Shown one piece after another: positions 47,063 to 58,913 of a stretch of 64,000 bases of DNA; position 1 is the first letter of the stretch, and every line of letters starts with the position of its first letter. Location of the stretch: contig NC_074711.1 of the NCBI RefSeq assembly GCF_947242115.1, positions 43,462,463 to 43,526,462 on the forward strand. The letters are read 5' to 3'. The notes beneath the pieces are model-generated. The model was given only the letters and a program-made list of their open reading frames with translations, searched no databases and had not been told where the DNA came from. Source of the DNA: Biomphalaria glabrata (Eukaryota; Mollusca; Gastropoda; Planorbidae). A program made the translations under genes and the position numbers.

Positions 47063-48212
47063 TCGTGTTGCCTCCCCAGTATAATTGACAGTGAGTCACG
47101 TGAGTCACGTCTTACATTAATAATTAGCGCCCCCCCCCCCAAAAAAAAAAAATAGGGATGGGATGGGAGTGATCGGAACCAATGTATAAAACTAGTTTTA
47201 AGTGACCAATGACTTAGCAGAGTTTGTCTTTGCACTAGAGTAATATGCGAAGGGAGATAATTATCTTCACGTTTGAAGGAACGTCTGTTATTTATAAGAT
47301 AAGATAAAATGAATCCTGCAATGGACGAAAATATTATCGACCTCAGGTTACACTTGACGTAAACAGTATTAATTTATTTAGTTTGAAAAAAAATCTACTA
47401 GTATAAAGCTGAATATTGCTCATAAATCTATATTCTTACATTCCAAAGTAGCATATAGAAATAATAAAAATAGTAAGTTCCTCTGCGAAGTTAGTAAGTC
47501 ATAGAGTTTTTGTAATACTTTGCTTAGTGTCAAACTGATTCATTTATAGCAACAAATGATTGAGAGTTATTTGAAGGATTTATTATTATGTTCAAGACGT
47601 ATCCTTTATAAAGAAAATGATTCATCTAGTTCCTAGGCCAAAGTTTCAGCCGGATCTCAGGTGATGATAGGTGATTCAAATTTCCAATGAGTTTTTCTTT
47701 ATTTGACGACATGCACTAAGTTGGTGTTCTATTTTGAAGACTATAGAAGATCAGTAAGGACACTTATGTTGTTTTTTTTTAGTCATGATCAGAATCCTGG
47801 TTGTAATCATCACAACGTTGAACTAATCTCTTGCTATTGGAAATGATTCAAAAGTATAAACTGCATTGTTTCACAATCTTGGTTCATAAGGACAGGATCA
47901 TTATTAGGTAAAACTGTGACCGCCTCAAATCTTTATGATGGCTGTACATGAGGGTACTCAAGGTTTGATTGCTGGCGAGTATATTACAAACCCCAGGAAA
48001 GGTTTTCACCCAATGGATCATCTTCTTTAAGTTGAGTCACTTTGTTCACACTCACGCTGACTCTGGTAAAGAAAGAAGCCACTGGTACTAATAAAAATGT
48101 GCAATTGGAAATATGTTTCTGAAATTATTTTTTTTGTTTGGCGTAATTTCAATGCTATTAGCATGCTCACTGTGCCATGGTGTCTGTGATGGCTTTTTAA
48201 AAGCAATTAGAA
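47063..48212. other. Unassigned non-coding DNA
   Basis: At 47255-47312 the tail TGAAGGAACGTCTGTTATTT then ATAAGATAAGATAA is shared with 28772 and 59905. No gene recognised. Confidence 0.4.
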
Positions 48213-48300
48213 AAAAAAAACGGTGTTCGACTTGAATTCGTACTCGAGGGCTCAAGCCACACACTAGCCACTGAGCCAGCCAAGTGCTTATGAGAATAGA
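48213..48300 (-). repeat. tRNA-like head of a SINE (family C), fragment
   Basis: Minus strand: TGGCTGGCTCAGTGGCTAG (A box) then GAGTACGAATTCAAGTC (B box). The head is like 16512, the body is missing. Confidence 0.5.
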
Positions 48301-48394
48301 CGGTTTTGTAGCTATATCTATTTTTAATTTGAAATTTTTAGACGACACCTTGTTCTCTACCAAATTTTATCTCTCCTTATTTTATACTGTCTCG

Positions 48395-48570
48395 GTAAAA
48401 AAAGAAATTAATTAATTAATTATGACTAATTCATAAAATAGTTGGTCAATCTTTCGATGGGTTCATGTTTTGTTAGGGGCAATGAATAATTGTCGCAAAG
48501 TCTCAACTCCATTCGAGAATGGTCAGTGGGAGAAAAAACGTGTACAAGATTCAATCCAGACAGACAATGT
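48395..48570 (+). repeat. Interspersed repeat family D, partial
   Basis: GTTCATGTTTTGTTAGGGGC, CTCAACTCCATTCGAGAATG and AACGTGTACAAGATTC, ending in CAGACAGACA. Confidence 0.65.
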
Positions 48571-48654
48571 GACTTAATATAAGTTTGGTTATTATATATA
48601 TATTTGTATATATATATCCGCACTCTAAAACAAGCAAAATAAAAAACAAAATAA

Positions 48655-48880
48655 TAGCTTATCTAAGGGGAAGAACTCCACATATATATATCTCAATAAT
48701 GTTAAGGTTGTTTTCCTAATTTAATACACAACAAAATAATTAATTACCAACTATAATCAAATGATTAATTGGTTAATCTTTTAATATATTCATGTTTTGT
48801 TAGGTACAATGAATAAATGTTTAAAGTTTCAACTTAATTCCAGAATGGGTGTGGAAAAAAGAACGTGTACAATTATCTAA
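48655..48880 (+). repeat. Interspersed repeat family D, longer copy
   Basis: CTTATCTAAGGGGAAGAAC, AATTAATTGGTTAATC, TCATGTTTTGTTAGGTAC and GAACGTGTACAATT in the same order as the copies at 6112 and 53900. Confidence 0.7.
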
Positions 48881-48950
48881 TAGAACCAAACCGTACATAT
48901 TTAGCCATATATCTGAATTATGAATTCCTTATTGCTATCAAACAAAATAA

Positions 48951-51240
48951 TTAATTGCCAGTAATTTTTTTGTATAATTGGTTAATGCCTGGTATAGGGT
49001 AGGCCAAAACGGAGGCTGAGGCTAGTGTGTTCTTCAATCTCTCAAAAGCTTCTCGACATTCCGGTGTCCAAATGAATGGCCTCTTATGTTCTGTCAGTTG
49101 ATGAAGTGCTTTACAAACGCTGGAGAAGTTTTGCACGAAACGTTTGTAATAGGAACAAAGTCCCAGAAAACGTTTTAACTCATGTTGGGGTAGGCCACCG
49201 CTTCACAGCTTCAACTTTCTCTAGATCCGTGCTGATTCCCTCCGCCGACACAATGTGACCTAAGAACTTCACGCTTCTCCTGAACAAGGAGCACTTCTTT
49301 GGACTCAGCTTCATTCCCGCGCTTCTTATTCGTCGAAATACTTCTTCAAGATTAGTGAGATGCTCCTCGAACGTTCTACCAATGACTATAATGTCATCGA
49401 GGTAGACAAGACATGTCGTCCAACTAAGTCCTCGCATCGATCCTAGGGAGTGGATAGCTGTTTTTATGTGTGACTTCGTTTAACAGTCTGTATTCTACAC
49501 AAAATCGTCTTTCTTCTTTACCAAGACGACTGGAGAACACCAAGGACTATTTGAGGGTTCAATTACTCCCTGCTGTCTTATTCTTTCTTTAAGGTCTATA
49601 GCTTCTTGTTTTGCTAGCGGCAGGCGACGTGGGGGCTGTCGAATAGGTCTAGTGTTTCCTGTATCTATACGATGTTGGACCATATTTGTTCGCCCGCAGT
49701 CTGCCTCATCGGATGCAAAGATGTCTGCAAACTCCCTAATCAGTTGTTCTGCTTTTGCATACTGCTCTCTTGATAAGATTGTTTCAATTTCTGCCAAGAG
49801 CTTAGTAATCTGTGGCTTTGGTTGTTCGATGGCTTTGTCGAAGTGATAACTGCTACAGTTTCTGATCTGATCAAGAGCATTGCTTACAGCAATGGTGCTA
49901 TCTTTCTGAAGGTGCTTGTCCTGTGAGCCAAGGTTCATAATTCTGACTGGTACCTTTTGATTTTTTTCCAAGCATGACCAGTGTCTTTCCTACGGCTACT
50001 CTGTTGTAGTTATGGTCCATGCCTTCAACTAGCGCAGTTGTAGTCGTTGTTAGGTCATATTCTAATTTTCTCCAAATAATCGATTCCGACTGGGCAGGCA
50101 AAGTCGTGTCCTCTATCAACATTATTCTCCTGACTAGTACCTCCTCTTCGTCTTCATTTCCGAGTAAAGGGATTTCAGTGTCTTCACATTTCAAGGTGCC
50201 TCCGCCAATATTCTAAACCAAATTTCTGCATAAAATTGAGCCCTATAATTAAGTCGTCAGTGATGTCGGCGATCAAAAATTCATGTTCAAATGACTGATT
50301 CCCTAGCTCGAGTTTAATATCTGTCAGTTCTTTCATAGACATCAGTTCCCCGCTAGCTGTTTTCAACGTGTAAGCCCTTACAATGGTCGTCTTGTTCTTG
50401 TTCACATTATCAGGCCGAATGAATGATCGAGAGGCACCAGTATCCAGGAGAAAACGAAACTTCTGAGGTCCAATTTTCCCTCTGACTCTGAGACTTACTT
50501 TGCCCAAGCACGGCGACTGGGATGAGGCTTGCGGGGGCTCTCATTTTCTGGGTCGCCGGTTTCCGCCCCTCGAAGCCGGCGAGAGCTAGTTTCCCGAATA
50601 ATCGTGGGAACCTGGTCTTGCATCCGTTTCCGCTCGGTGATGGGTTACTGCTTGTCTTCTCTTGCGCAATTTCTTTGTAGATTGCCAAACCCACCACAGT
50701 TCCAACAAAGTGCCCGGGCTCTCCTTTGACCTTCTGCTATTTGAGTTTTTCTACGTTCGTCAAGTACCTCTGTCATCCTCCTAAGGAGTTGAGTGAGATC
50801 TTCCTCTTTGACTTCCAGCCTTTGAACTTGCTGAATGTTCTAAGACGACTCTTTATCGGCTTCGTATGAAAGAGCATACACCAGTGCTTCGCTTGCTTTG
50901 CGCTTGCCACTAATTCTGAAGGCTTTCTTCAGCTCTGAGTCTCGAAGTGCATCAATGAAAGCATATGTAATGATTACTTCCAGAAAGTCTTGTACGGCTG
51001 TTGGGTAAGCAAGATGGGCTAGGCGCTCTATGTCCGTCTCTAACTCTTGTAATGTTTCATCGGGACGTTGTTGACGGGTCTTCAGTTGGACTCTATAAAC
51101 TTCTTGTAGATGCTCGTCCCCGAGTTCCATAACCTGGACAAGAGCAGCGTAATCCTGATGGTTTCGGAATGGACTGGAGAAGGTCAGAAGCTTTTCCTCT
51201 CAAGGCTAGTACAAGGGATGTCGCTTTCTTTTTTTAGAAG
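48951..51240 (-). mobile_element. Ty3/gypsy LTR retrotransposon fossil (gag-pol part)
   Basis: Minus-strand order is that of the family: gag (about 51240-50840, e.g. HLQEVYRVQLKTRQQRPDE), a zinc-knuckle-like stretch (about 50650-50760), aspartic protease (50507-50184, with FLLDTGASRSF), reverse transcriptase (about 49971-49180, with SPWCSPVVLVKKK and CLVYLDDIIV) and the very start of RNase H (49136-48951). The rest of RNase H, integrase and the downstream LTR are not seen. The element is broken, with several interruptions, and is moderately old. Its 5' part lies separately at 52500-53020. Confidence 0.85.
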
Positions 51241-52449
51241 AGCCTTTTTTGTATAACACTTTGAGGTAACGTGTTATGATTTTGTTAAAGAAAAGATTTA
51301 ATTTGTCACCACTATGATCATAGTTTAAAGATAGGCCTACTCTTGTATATCTTTTGCCTTCTAGTACATCTTCACCCCCCCCCCCCCCAAAAAAAAATAA
51401 TTAAGAAAATATAGGTAAAATAAATGATCTTATCATGCGCTTATCATGGATATAATTTCAGAAGAAAAAAAGTGTTTCAATCGTATCAAAAAATTCTCTG
51501 CAGAAAGCTAATTTCTGAACAAAAATGTTGACCACAATGATGAAGTGACCGTCATGCACATCTATTAAATAGCTTTTCTGTTGGTTCTTCCTGTACTCCA
51601 CCATGGTTCCACACATTGAAGACATTTGCATACCCCATAACTCCACATATAAATTAAAGCTCACCCTTTTCTAGACATATAAAGATATGTAGTTGTTCTC
51701 ATCAGCTTTTTTTTCTCCCTTAAAACGTTATAACTTCGGAATCTAATCAGTGTGTGCTCTCAGGTGTGTTATGTCAGGTGTGTTGTCAAACAAAATACAA
51801 AGGTGCTTACAATCATTCTGACTCTATTATCTTTTACGTCCTTTGCTAAAACATAAACTATTTAACATGACAGATGTACTTTCAGAATTGGGCTCAATCT
51901 AAATATCATTTCCATTATCTCATGGAAGTTCTTTATTCAATAAAGACTCGTTGTTAATATGATCACAAAATGTCAAATATTCTACCTTTTATAGAAACAG
52001 TCCGTGAAATATATCTTTCCATTGTTTTTCTTCTTTACATCAATCATAGCAACAACTTCCTTGTCAATTGTCTGTGTAGCCGGATGCCCTTGTTTTCCAA
52101 TTTTCCAATTCTCAATACGTCTTTTAATATTCCAATTTCGGACTTTTTTCAACCACACATTAAATTAAATCACAAATTCAGAAATCTCAACGGCACTTTC
52201 TTACTTTCTGATTCTACAAAATTTACATTAATTAAATGTGAGATTTCAATAATATTTTAGGCAAAGTAAGGTTTCACGTTTTCCTTGATAAATTAAGTAT
52301 GATATAACATTTAAACATTTTGATAGAATTTCATTAAAAAAAAATAAATGTTTAGTCGAAATGAAACAAAAAGTTTAAAGATCTATTTATTAATCGTGAA
52401 TAACATGTTTCAATATTTAGCTACTGTCGTTTATTTTTTTAATTGTCAG
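51241..52449. other. AT-rich DNA separating the two parts of the gypsy fossil
   Basis: Non-coding, with a poly-C run near 51375. It probably includes the body of a hAT-like element whose one end is at 52450-52543. Confidence 0.4.
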
Positions 52450-52543
52450 TTATGCCAAAGTGCACTTTTTTTTGGGGTGTCACCCCCCTAACGGGTGTCA
52501 CCCGGTGCGGACCACACCCCCTGCACACCCCAGTGACGCCACT
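52450..52543 (-). mobile_element. hAT-like end inserted in the gypsy fossil
   Basis: Read inward on the minus strand from 52543: CAGTGGCGTCACTGGGG, then CCGGGTGACACCCG. The same end type is at 45425-45502. The opposite end was not located. Confidence 0.5.
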
Positions 52544-53020
52544 GCTGCTAAGGCATCTTTGTTTCCGCCTAACTTCAGCCTACGCTCGCGGAGCTCCCGC
52601 TTCAGTTCCTTGACAAGAAGTTTTTCAAGGGTTTTCATAGAAGCCACCAAAGCATCCCACTTCTGACACCAGTTGTTACGATTCTCTATAAACAAACAAA
52701 ACAAAACAATGTTGCTAATTCAAGAACCTGAGAACTTGGGCTCTGATATAACGAGACACTTTAATGAGAGTAATAAATTATGAAGAGAAAAACAAATACT
52801 TTACAAATAGGCAGAAGTCAATGTCTGAATAGAACAGTTATACACAACTTGTAGAAATGAATATCATTCTTTCCTTGACGTTCTTGTTCCTCCCTGAGTC
52901 CGACTGACTGGACCCAACCTTTTAAAAAAAACAAACATAGTTCATAGTCAGATAACCAAAACAACCGTTGACCTACACGGAGAATGTTTACATCAGTGCT
53001 TTTTTAAGTATACAGGCCTG
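52544..53020 (-). mobile_element. Ty3/gypsy fossil: LTR remnant, primer-binding site, gag start
   Basis: On the minus strand TGGTGTCAGAAGTGGG (52671-52656) fits a retrotransposon primer-binding site. The sequence above it (52674 to about 53020) would be the 5' LTR, ending CGTAACA. Below it a coding-like stretch (about 52655-52544; WDALVASMKTLEKLLVKELK) looks like the gag start. Orientation and spacing agree with the body at 48951-51240. Confidence 0.6.
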
Positions 53021-53899
53021 TGTCGCATGTGTCGGTTGATTACTCATTGGGCTACACTGACCAGCATCACAGTTCAGTTACAACAGTACCAATGTTTGAA
53101 TAGAAAGAAACAAGAAAGTAAGAGCAAGGTGCACCCCAAAAAAATTTTTCTTACAGTAGAAGATTCTTCAGCTAATTGTTTCACGCGTTTCAAAAGATGT
53201 GCGGTGGTCTAAAACGTCTCTGGTTTGTTCTCAACTTCTAGTCTACGACTGCAGTCATGCGTTCCAAGGCTTGCTTTTTGGACACCGTTATGTAGCGGCA
53301 AAACTTCCGGATTGCCAGATAGTAAATGATGTTTCACCAATAGAGATCTAGTTCTAGAATACTATTACGTTCAGAGTTTCTTGTCCCGTTGAAACTTGAC
53401 TTTTTTTTTCAGAGATCTAAGGTTGTTTCAAACACTCCTGGTACCAGACTTTTGTTCAAGAGAGAAAATATAAAGGTTAATCTAGTTTCATTGTGTATAG
53501 ATCAATTAGCCACAAAAAAAAAAAAAAAACAACAACGTAACAAATACTAAAAAAAAAAAAGCTTATATTAAGCGTACTTGTATCAATTAGTCTGGATCCG
53601 TCAAATAATTACATTTGTAATAGATCTAGACTAACAATAAAAATAAAAAAATATAAAAATAAAAAAAAAATTAAAAAGAAAAAAGAATGACCTAAATTTG
53701 AACTTGTGGGCTAAAACCTTCTCGGGCTTCTCAAGCCAAAGCGGTAACCACTCTGCTAGTGAAGAGTCTAAGAACCTAGAAGATTGTTTAATTATCTATT
53801 GTTTCTATTCCCTGTTTATGTATACTAACCATGAGATGGTAGAATAATAGAAAGGGGACTAATTCAACGTATACCACCCCTTCAGTCAAGTACTATATC
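53021..53899. other. Unassigned non-coding DNA, A-rich
   Basis: A-rich tracts at 53513-53690. At about 53695-53770 a degenerate tRNA-like minus-strand segment (AGCAGAGTGGTTACCGC and GTTCAAATTTAGG) is probably a SINE head. Confidence 0.4.
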
Positions 53900-54085
53900 T
53901 TTCCCTTGGTTGAGATAGGTCTACCAAACAAAGTAAATTATTACCAATAGTTAATTAACTAATTGGTTAATTTTTAAATTTGATTCTTGTGTTGTCAGGT
54001 TAAAGAAATAATTGGGCAAAATTTCAGCTTGATCCGAGATTGGGTGTGGATAAATAACGTGTACAACCTTTTGGCCAGATACACA
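53900..54085 (+). repeat. Interspersed repeat family D, seeding the following array
   Basis: ACTAATTGGTTAATT, TTGTGTTGTCAGGTTAAAG, GATTGGGTGTGGATAAATAA and CGTGTACAACCTTTTGGCC run directly into the CAGACACACACATAGACAGA array. Confidence 0.7.
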
Positions 54086-54735
54086 GACACACACATAGAC
54101 AGACAGACACATAGACAGACAGACACATAGACAGACAGACAGACACATAGACAGACATACATACACATAGACAGAAAGACACATAGACAGACACCCACAC
54201 ACATAGACAGACATACATACACATAGACAGACAGACAGACACACACATAGACAGACAGACACATAGACAGACAGACACATAGACAGACATACACACATAG
54301 ACAGACACACACACACACATAGACAGACACACACATAGACACACACACACATAGACAGACACACACACATAGACAGACACACACACACACATAGACAGAC
54401 AGACATACACATAGACAGACATACATACACATAGACAGGCAGACAGACACACACATAGACAGACAGACACACACATAGATAGACAGACACACACATAGAC
54501 AGACAGACATACACATTGACAGACAGACATACACATTGACAGACAGATAGACACACACATAGACAGACAGACACATAGACAGACATACACACACATAGAC
54601 AGAAAGACAGACAGATACATAGACAGACAGACACACACATAGACAGACAGACACATAGACAGACATACAGACACACACATAGACAGACAGACACATAGAC
54701 AGACAGACATACACACACATAGACAGACAGACAGG
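54086..54735. repeat. ACATAGACAGACAGAC-type minisatellite
   Basis: About 650 bp of 12-24 bp units built from ACACATAGACAGACAG. All three minus-strand frames stay open (240-260 codons, Cys/Val/Ser rich), which is a repeat artefact. Confidence 0.95.
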
Positions 54736-54894
54736 GTGAGTTGATATAAGCTTTGTAAAAAGCTTAAGCTAAACTTCAATAGTCCCTTTGGTATATTGGT
54801 ATTCACACATCGATCCTAGCAGTCGCTGGTGTCTCAATTATCCCTTAATAAAATACATCTAGGAAAATTGAAGCCTGAGAAAAACTAAAGCAAA
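54736..54894. other. Short unassigned segment
   Basis: Nothing recognised. Confidence 0.4.
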
Positions 54895-55095
54895 ACTCTC
54901 ATCTCAACTGTCCCTTGACTTTCATCCTAGGGGTGCTGTGACATTTCGTATATCATCCACTTTTCCCGGTCAGCAGCTGTTCTTAGCAGGATATCAAAGG
55001 AGAGACCGGTCCATCCTCTTATATGTTATCCAGCCAGCTTTTCTTTGGGCGACTCTTTCTTGGTGCTCCCATCACTGTACCTTGAAGAATGACTT
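54895..55095 (-). mobile_element. LINE 3' end (reverse transcriptase C-terminus)
   Basis: The minus strand reads VMGAPRKSRPKKSWLDNIRG, WTGLSFDILLRTAADREKW and then a frame change into DESQGTVEM. Same family as 46890 and 2815. Severely 5' truncated. Confidence 0.8.
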
Positions 55096-55481
55096 TTGAT
55101 GCTCAGACCCCCCTCATTCCCATAAAAAAGGATTACTGAAGTTGCCAAGCTGTATGGGCGTAGCCCTGCGGGGAGGGGGGGTTGCTGAGATCTCCCTCCC
55201 CAAATAAAAGTTTCCCCCATTGATCTGTTTTCTTTCCAGTCGCTTAAGAAAAGAGTTCATGAAAGATTTGACGTTTGACTTACACTTTTGATTTGGCTAG
55301 AAGAAAGAAAGATGGGATATTGCAATGCAGACATCTCGAAAAGTACGTTTCTAAATCTCAGAATACGTATTTAAAAAAACGCTTGGTCAGGGAGGGGGGA
55401 TGTGTAATACTCAGTTGAAGTATTTTCTATTGATTACTTTTTGAGCATTTCTCGGCATGTATAGCACCAGGAAGTGTTCAT
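55096..55481. other. Unassigned segment next to the 22-bp array
   Basis: It contains a GGGGAGGGGGGG run near 55171 and GCAGACATCTCGAAAAG, loosely like the module at 26640 and 63230. No gene. Confidence 0.35.
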
Positions 55482-58400
55482 GTATGTATTGTTGTCAAAG
55501 ACTGTATGTGTTGTTGTCAAAGACTGTATGTCTTGTTGTCAAAGACTGTATGTGTTGTTGTCAAAGACTGTATGTGTTGTTGTCAAAGACTGTATGTGTT
55601 GTTGTCAAAGACTGTATGTCTTGTTGTCAAAGACTGTATGTGTTGTTGTCAAAGACTGTATGTCTTGTTGTCAAAGACTGTATGTGTTGTTGTCAAAGAC
55701 TGTATGTGTTGTTGTCAAAGACTGTATATGTTGTTGTCAAAGAGTGTATGTGTTGTTGTCAAAGACTGTATGTGTTGTTGTCAAAGACTGTATGTGTTGT
55801 TGTCAAAGACTGTATGTGTTGTTGTCAAAGTCTCTATGTGTTGTTGTCAAAGACTATATGTGTTGTTGTCAAAGACTGTATGTATTGTTGTCAAAGAGTG
55901 TATGTGTTGTTGTCAAAGAGTGTATGTGTTGTTGTCAAAGACTGTATGTGTTGTTGTCAAAGACTGTATGTGTTGTTGTCAAAGACTGTATGTGTTGTTG
56001 TCAAAGACTGTATGTGTTGTTGTCAAAGACTGTATATGTTGTTGTCAAAGACTGTATGTGTTGTTGTCAAAGACTGTATGTGTTGTTGTCAAAGACTGTA
56101 TGTCTTGTTGTCAAAGACTGTATGTGTTGTTGTCAAAGACTGTATGTCTTGTTGTCAAAGACTGTATGTGTTGTTGTCAAAGACTGTATGTGTTGTTGTC
56201 AAAGACTGTATGTGTTGTTGTCAAAGAGTGTATGTGTTGTTGTCAAAGACTGTATGTGTTGTTGTCAAAGACTGTATGTGTTGTTGTCAAAGACTGTATG
56301 TGTTGTTGTCAAAGACTGTATGTGTTGTTGTCAAAGACTGTATGTGTTGTTGTCAAAGTCTCTATGTGTTGTTGTCAAAGACTATATGTGTTGTTGTCAA
56401 AGACTGTATGTGTTGTTGTCAAAGTCTGTATGTATTGTTGTCAAAGACTGTATGTATTGTTGTCAAAGACTGTATGTGTTGTTGTCAAAGACTGTATGTG
56501 TTGTTGTCAAAGACTGTATGTGTTGTTGTCAAAGACTGTATGTGTTGTTGTCAAAGACTGTATGTGTTGTTGTCAAAGACTGTATGTGTTGTTGTCAAAG
56601 ACTGTATGTGTTGTTGTCAAAGACTGTATGTGTTGTTGTCAAAGACTGTATGTGTTGTTGTCAAAGACTGTATGTGTTGTTGTCAAAGACTGTATGTGTT
56701 GTTGTCAAAGACTGTATGTGTTGTTGTTAAAGAGTGTATGTGTTGTTGTCAAAGACTGTATGTGTTGTTGTCAAAGAGTGTATGTGTTGTTGTCAAAGAG
56801 TGTATATGTTGTTGTCAAAGACTGTATGTGTTGTTGTCAAAGACTGTATGTGTTGTTGTCAAAGACTGTATGTGTTGTTGTCAAAGACTGTATGTGTTGT
56901 TGTCAAAGACTGTATGTGTTGTTGTCAAAGACTGTATGTGTTGTTGTCAAAGACTATATGTGTTGTTGTCAAAGACTGTATGTGTTGTTGTCAAAGTCTG
57001 TATGTATTGTTGTCAAAGACTGTATGTATTGTTGTCAAAGAGTGTATGTGTTGTTGTCAAAGTCTGTATGTGTTGTTGTCAAAGACTGTATGTGTTGTTG
57101 TCAAAGACTGTATGTGTTGTTGTCAAAGACTGTATGTGTTGTTGTCAAAGACTGTATGTGTTGTTGTCAAAGACTGTATGTGTTGTTGTCAAAGAGTGTA
57201 TGTGTTGTTGTCAAAGAGTGTATGTGTTGTTGTCAAAGACTGTATGTGTTGTTGTCAAAGAGTGTATGTGTTGTTGTCAAAGAGTGTATGTGTTGTTGTC
57301 AAAGACTGTATGTGTTGTTGTCAAAGACTGTATGTGTTGTTGTCAAAGACTGTATGTGTTGTTGTCAAAGACTGTATGTGTTGTTGTCAAAGACTGTATG
57401 TGTTGTTGTCAAAGACTGTATGTGTTGTTGTCAAAGACTGTATGTGTTGTTGTCAAAGACTGTATGTGTTGTTGTCAAAGACTGTATGTCTTGTTGTCAA
57501 AGACTGTATGTGTTGTTGTCAAAGACTGTATGTCTTGTTGTCAAAGACTGTATGTGTTGTTGTCAAAGACTGTATGTGTTGTTGTCAAAGACTGTATGTG
57601 TTGTTGTCAAAGACTGTATGTGTTGTTGTCAAAGACTGTATGTGTTGTTGTCAAAGAGTGTATGTGTTGTTGTCAAAGACTGTATGTGTTGTTGTCAAAG
57701 AGTGTATGTGTTGTTGTCAAAGACTGTATGTATTGTTGTCAAAGACTGTATGTGTTGTTGTCAAAGACTGTATGTGTTGTTGTCAAAGACTGTATGTGTT
57801 GTTGTCAAAGACTGTATGTGTTGTTGTCAAAGACTGTATGTGTTGTTGTCAAAGACTGTATGTGTTGTTGTCAAAGACTGTATGTGTTGTTGTCAAAGAC
57901 TGTATGTGTTGTTGTCAAAGACTGTATGTGTTGTTGTCAAAGACTGTATGTGTTGTTGTCAAAGAGTGTATGTGTTGTTGTCAAAGAGTGTATGTGTTGT
58001 TGTCAAAGAGTGTATGTGTTGTTGTCAAAGACTGTATGTGTTGTTGTCAAAGACTGTATGTGTTGTTGTCAAAGACTGTATGTGTTGTTGTCAAAGACTG
58101 TATGTGTTGTTGTCAAAGACTGTATGTGTTGTTGTCAAAGAGTGTATGTGTTGTTGTCAAAGACTGTATGTGTTGTTGTCAAAGACTGTATGTGTTGTTG
58201 TCAAAGAGTGTATGTGTTGTTGTCAAAGACTGTATGTGTTGTTGTCAAAGACTGTATGTGTTGTTGTCAAAGACTGTATGTGTTGTTGTCAAAGACTGTA
58301 TGTGTTGTTGTCAAAGACTGTATGTGTTATTGTCAAAGACTGTATGTGTTGTTGTCAAAGAGTGTATGTGTTGTTGTCAAAGACTGTATGTGTTGTTGTC

Positions 58401-58838
58401 AAAGACTGTATGTGTTGTTGTCAAAGACTGTATGTGTTGTTGTCAAAGACTGTATGTGTTGTTGTCAAAGAGTGTATGTGTTGTTGTCAAAGACTGTATG
58501 TGTTGTTGTCAAAGACTGTATGTGTTGTTGTCAAAGACTGTATGTGTTGTTGTCAAAGTCTCTATGTGTTGTTGTCAAAGACTATATGTGTTGTTGTCAA
58601 AGACTGTATGTATTGTTGTCAAAGAGTGTATGTGTTGTTGTCAAAGAGTGTATGTGTTGTTGTCAAAGACTGTATGTGTTGTTGTCAAAGACTGTATGTG
58701 TTGTTGTCAAAGACTGTATGTGTTGTTGTCAAAGACTGTATGTGTTGTTGTCAAAGACTGTATGTGTTGTTGTCAAAGACTGTATGTGTTGTTGTCAAAG
58801 ACTGTATGTGTTGTTGTCAAAGACTGTATGTGTTGTTC
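55482..58838. repeat. 22-bp minisatellite, about 152 copies
   Basis: The unit is TGTTGTTGTCAAAGACTG plus TATG. Substitutions are confined to a few positions (GACTGT/GAGTGT/TCTCT/GACTAT and GTG/GTC/GTA). Marker blocks recur at exact multiples of 22 bp: the TCTCTATG variant at 55831, 56359 and 58559 (528 = 24 x 22 and 2728 = 124 x 22). All three plus-strand frames are open for up to about 1,130 codons because the unit has no stop in any frame and 22 is not a multiple of three. The predicted protein would be a 22-residue repeat such as CMCCCQRLYVLLSK. No gene structure supports translation. Confidence 0.97.
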
Positions 58839-58913
58839 TTTAGCGCCCTTGGTTCCCGCTCGTTGGTTCTGGCTGATGTTTTGCCGTGTTACCCCGGGAA
58901 CTAGGACTGGGAG
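58839..58913. other. Junction between two tandem arrays
   Basis: Unique sequence, including GTTACCCCGGGAACTAGG. Confidence 0.5.

Noticed and set aside
53951-54806. Minus-strand frames of 241-260 codons (Cys/Val/Ser rich)
   Set aside because: Translation of the ACATAGACAGAC array in three frames.
55482-58838. CRISPR-like array
   Set aside because: Units are directly contiguous without spacers, and the genome is eukaryotic.
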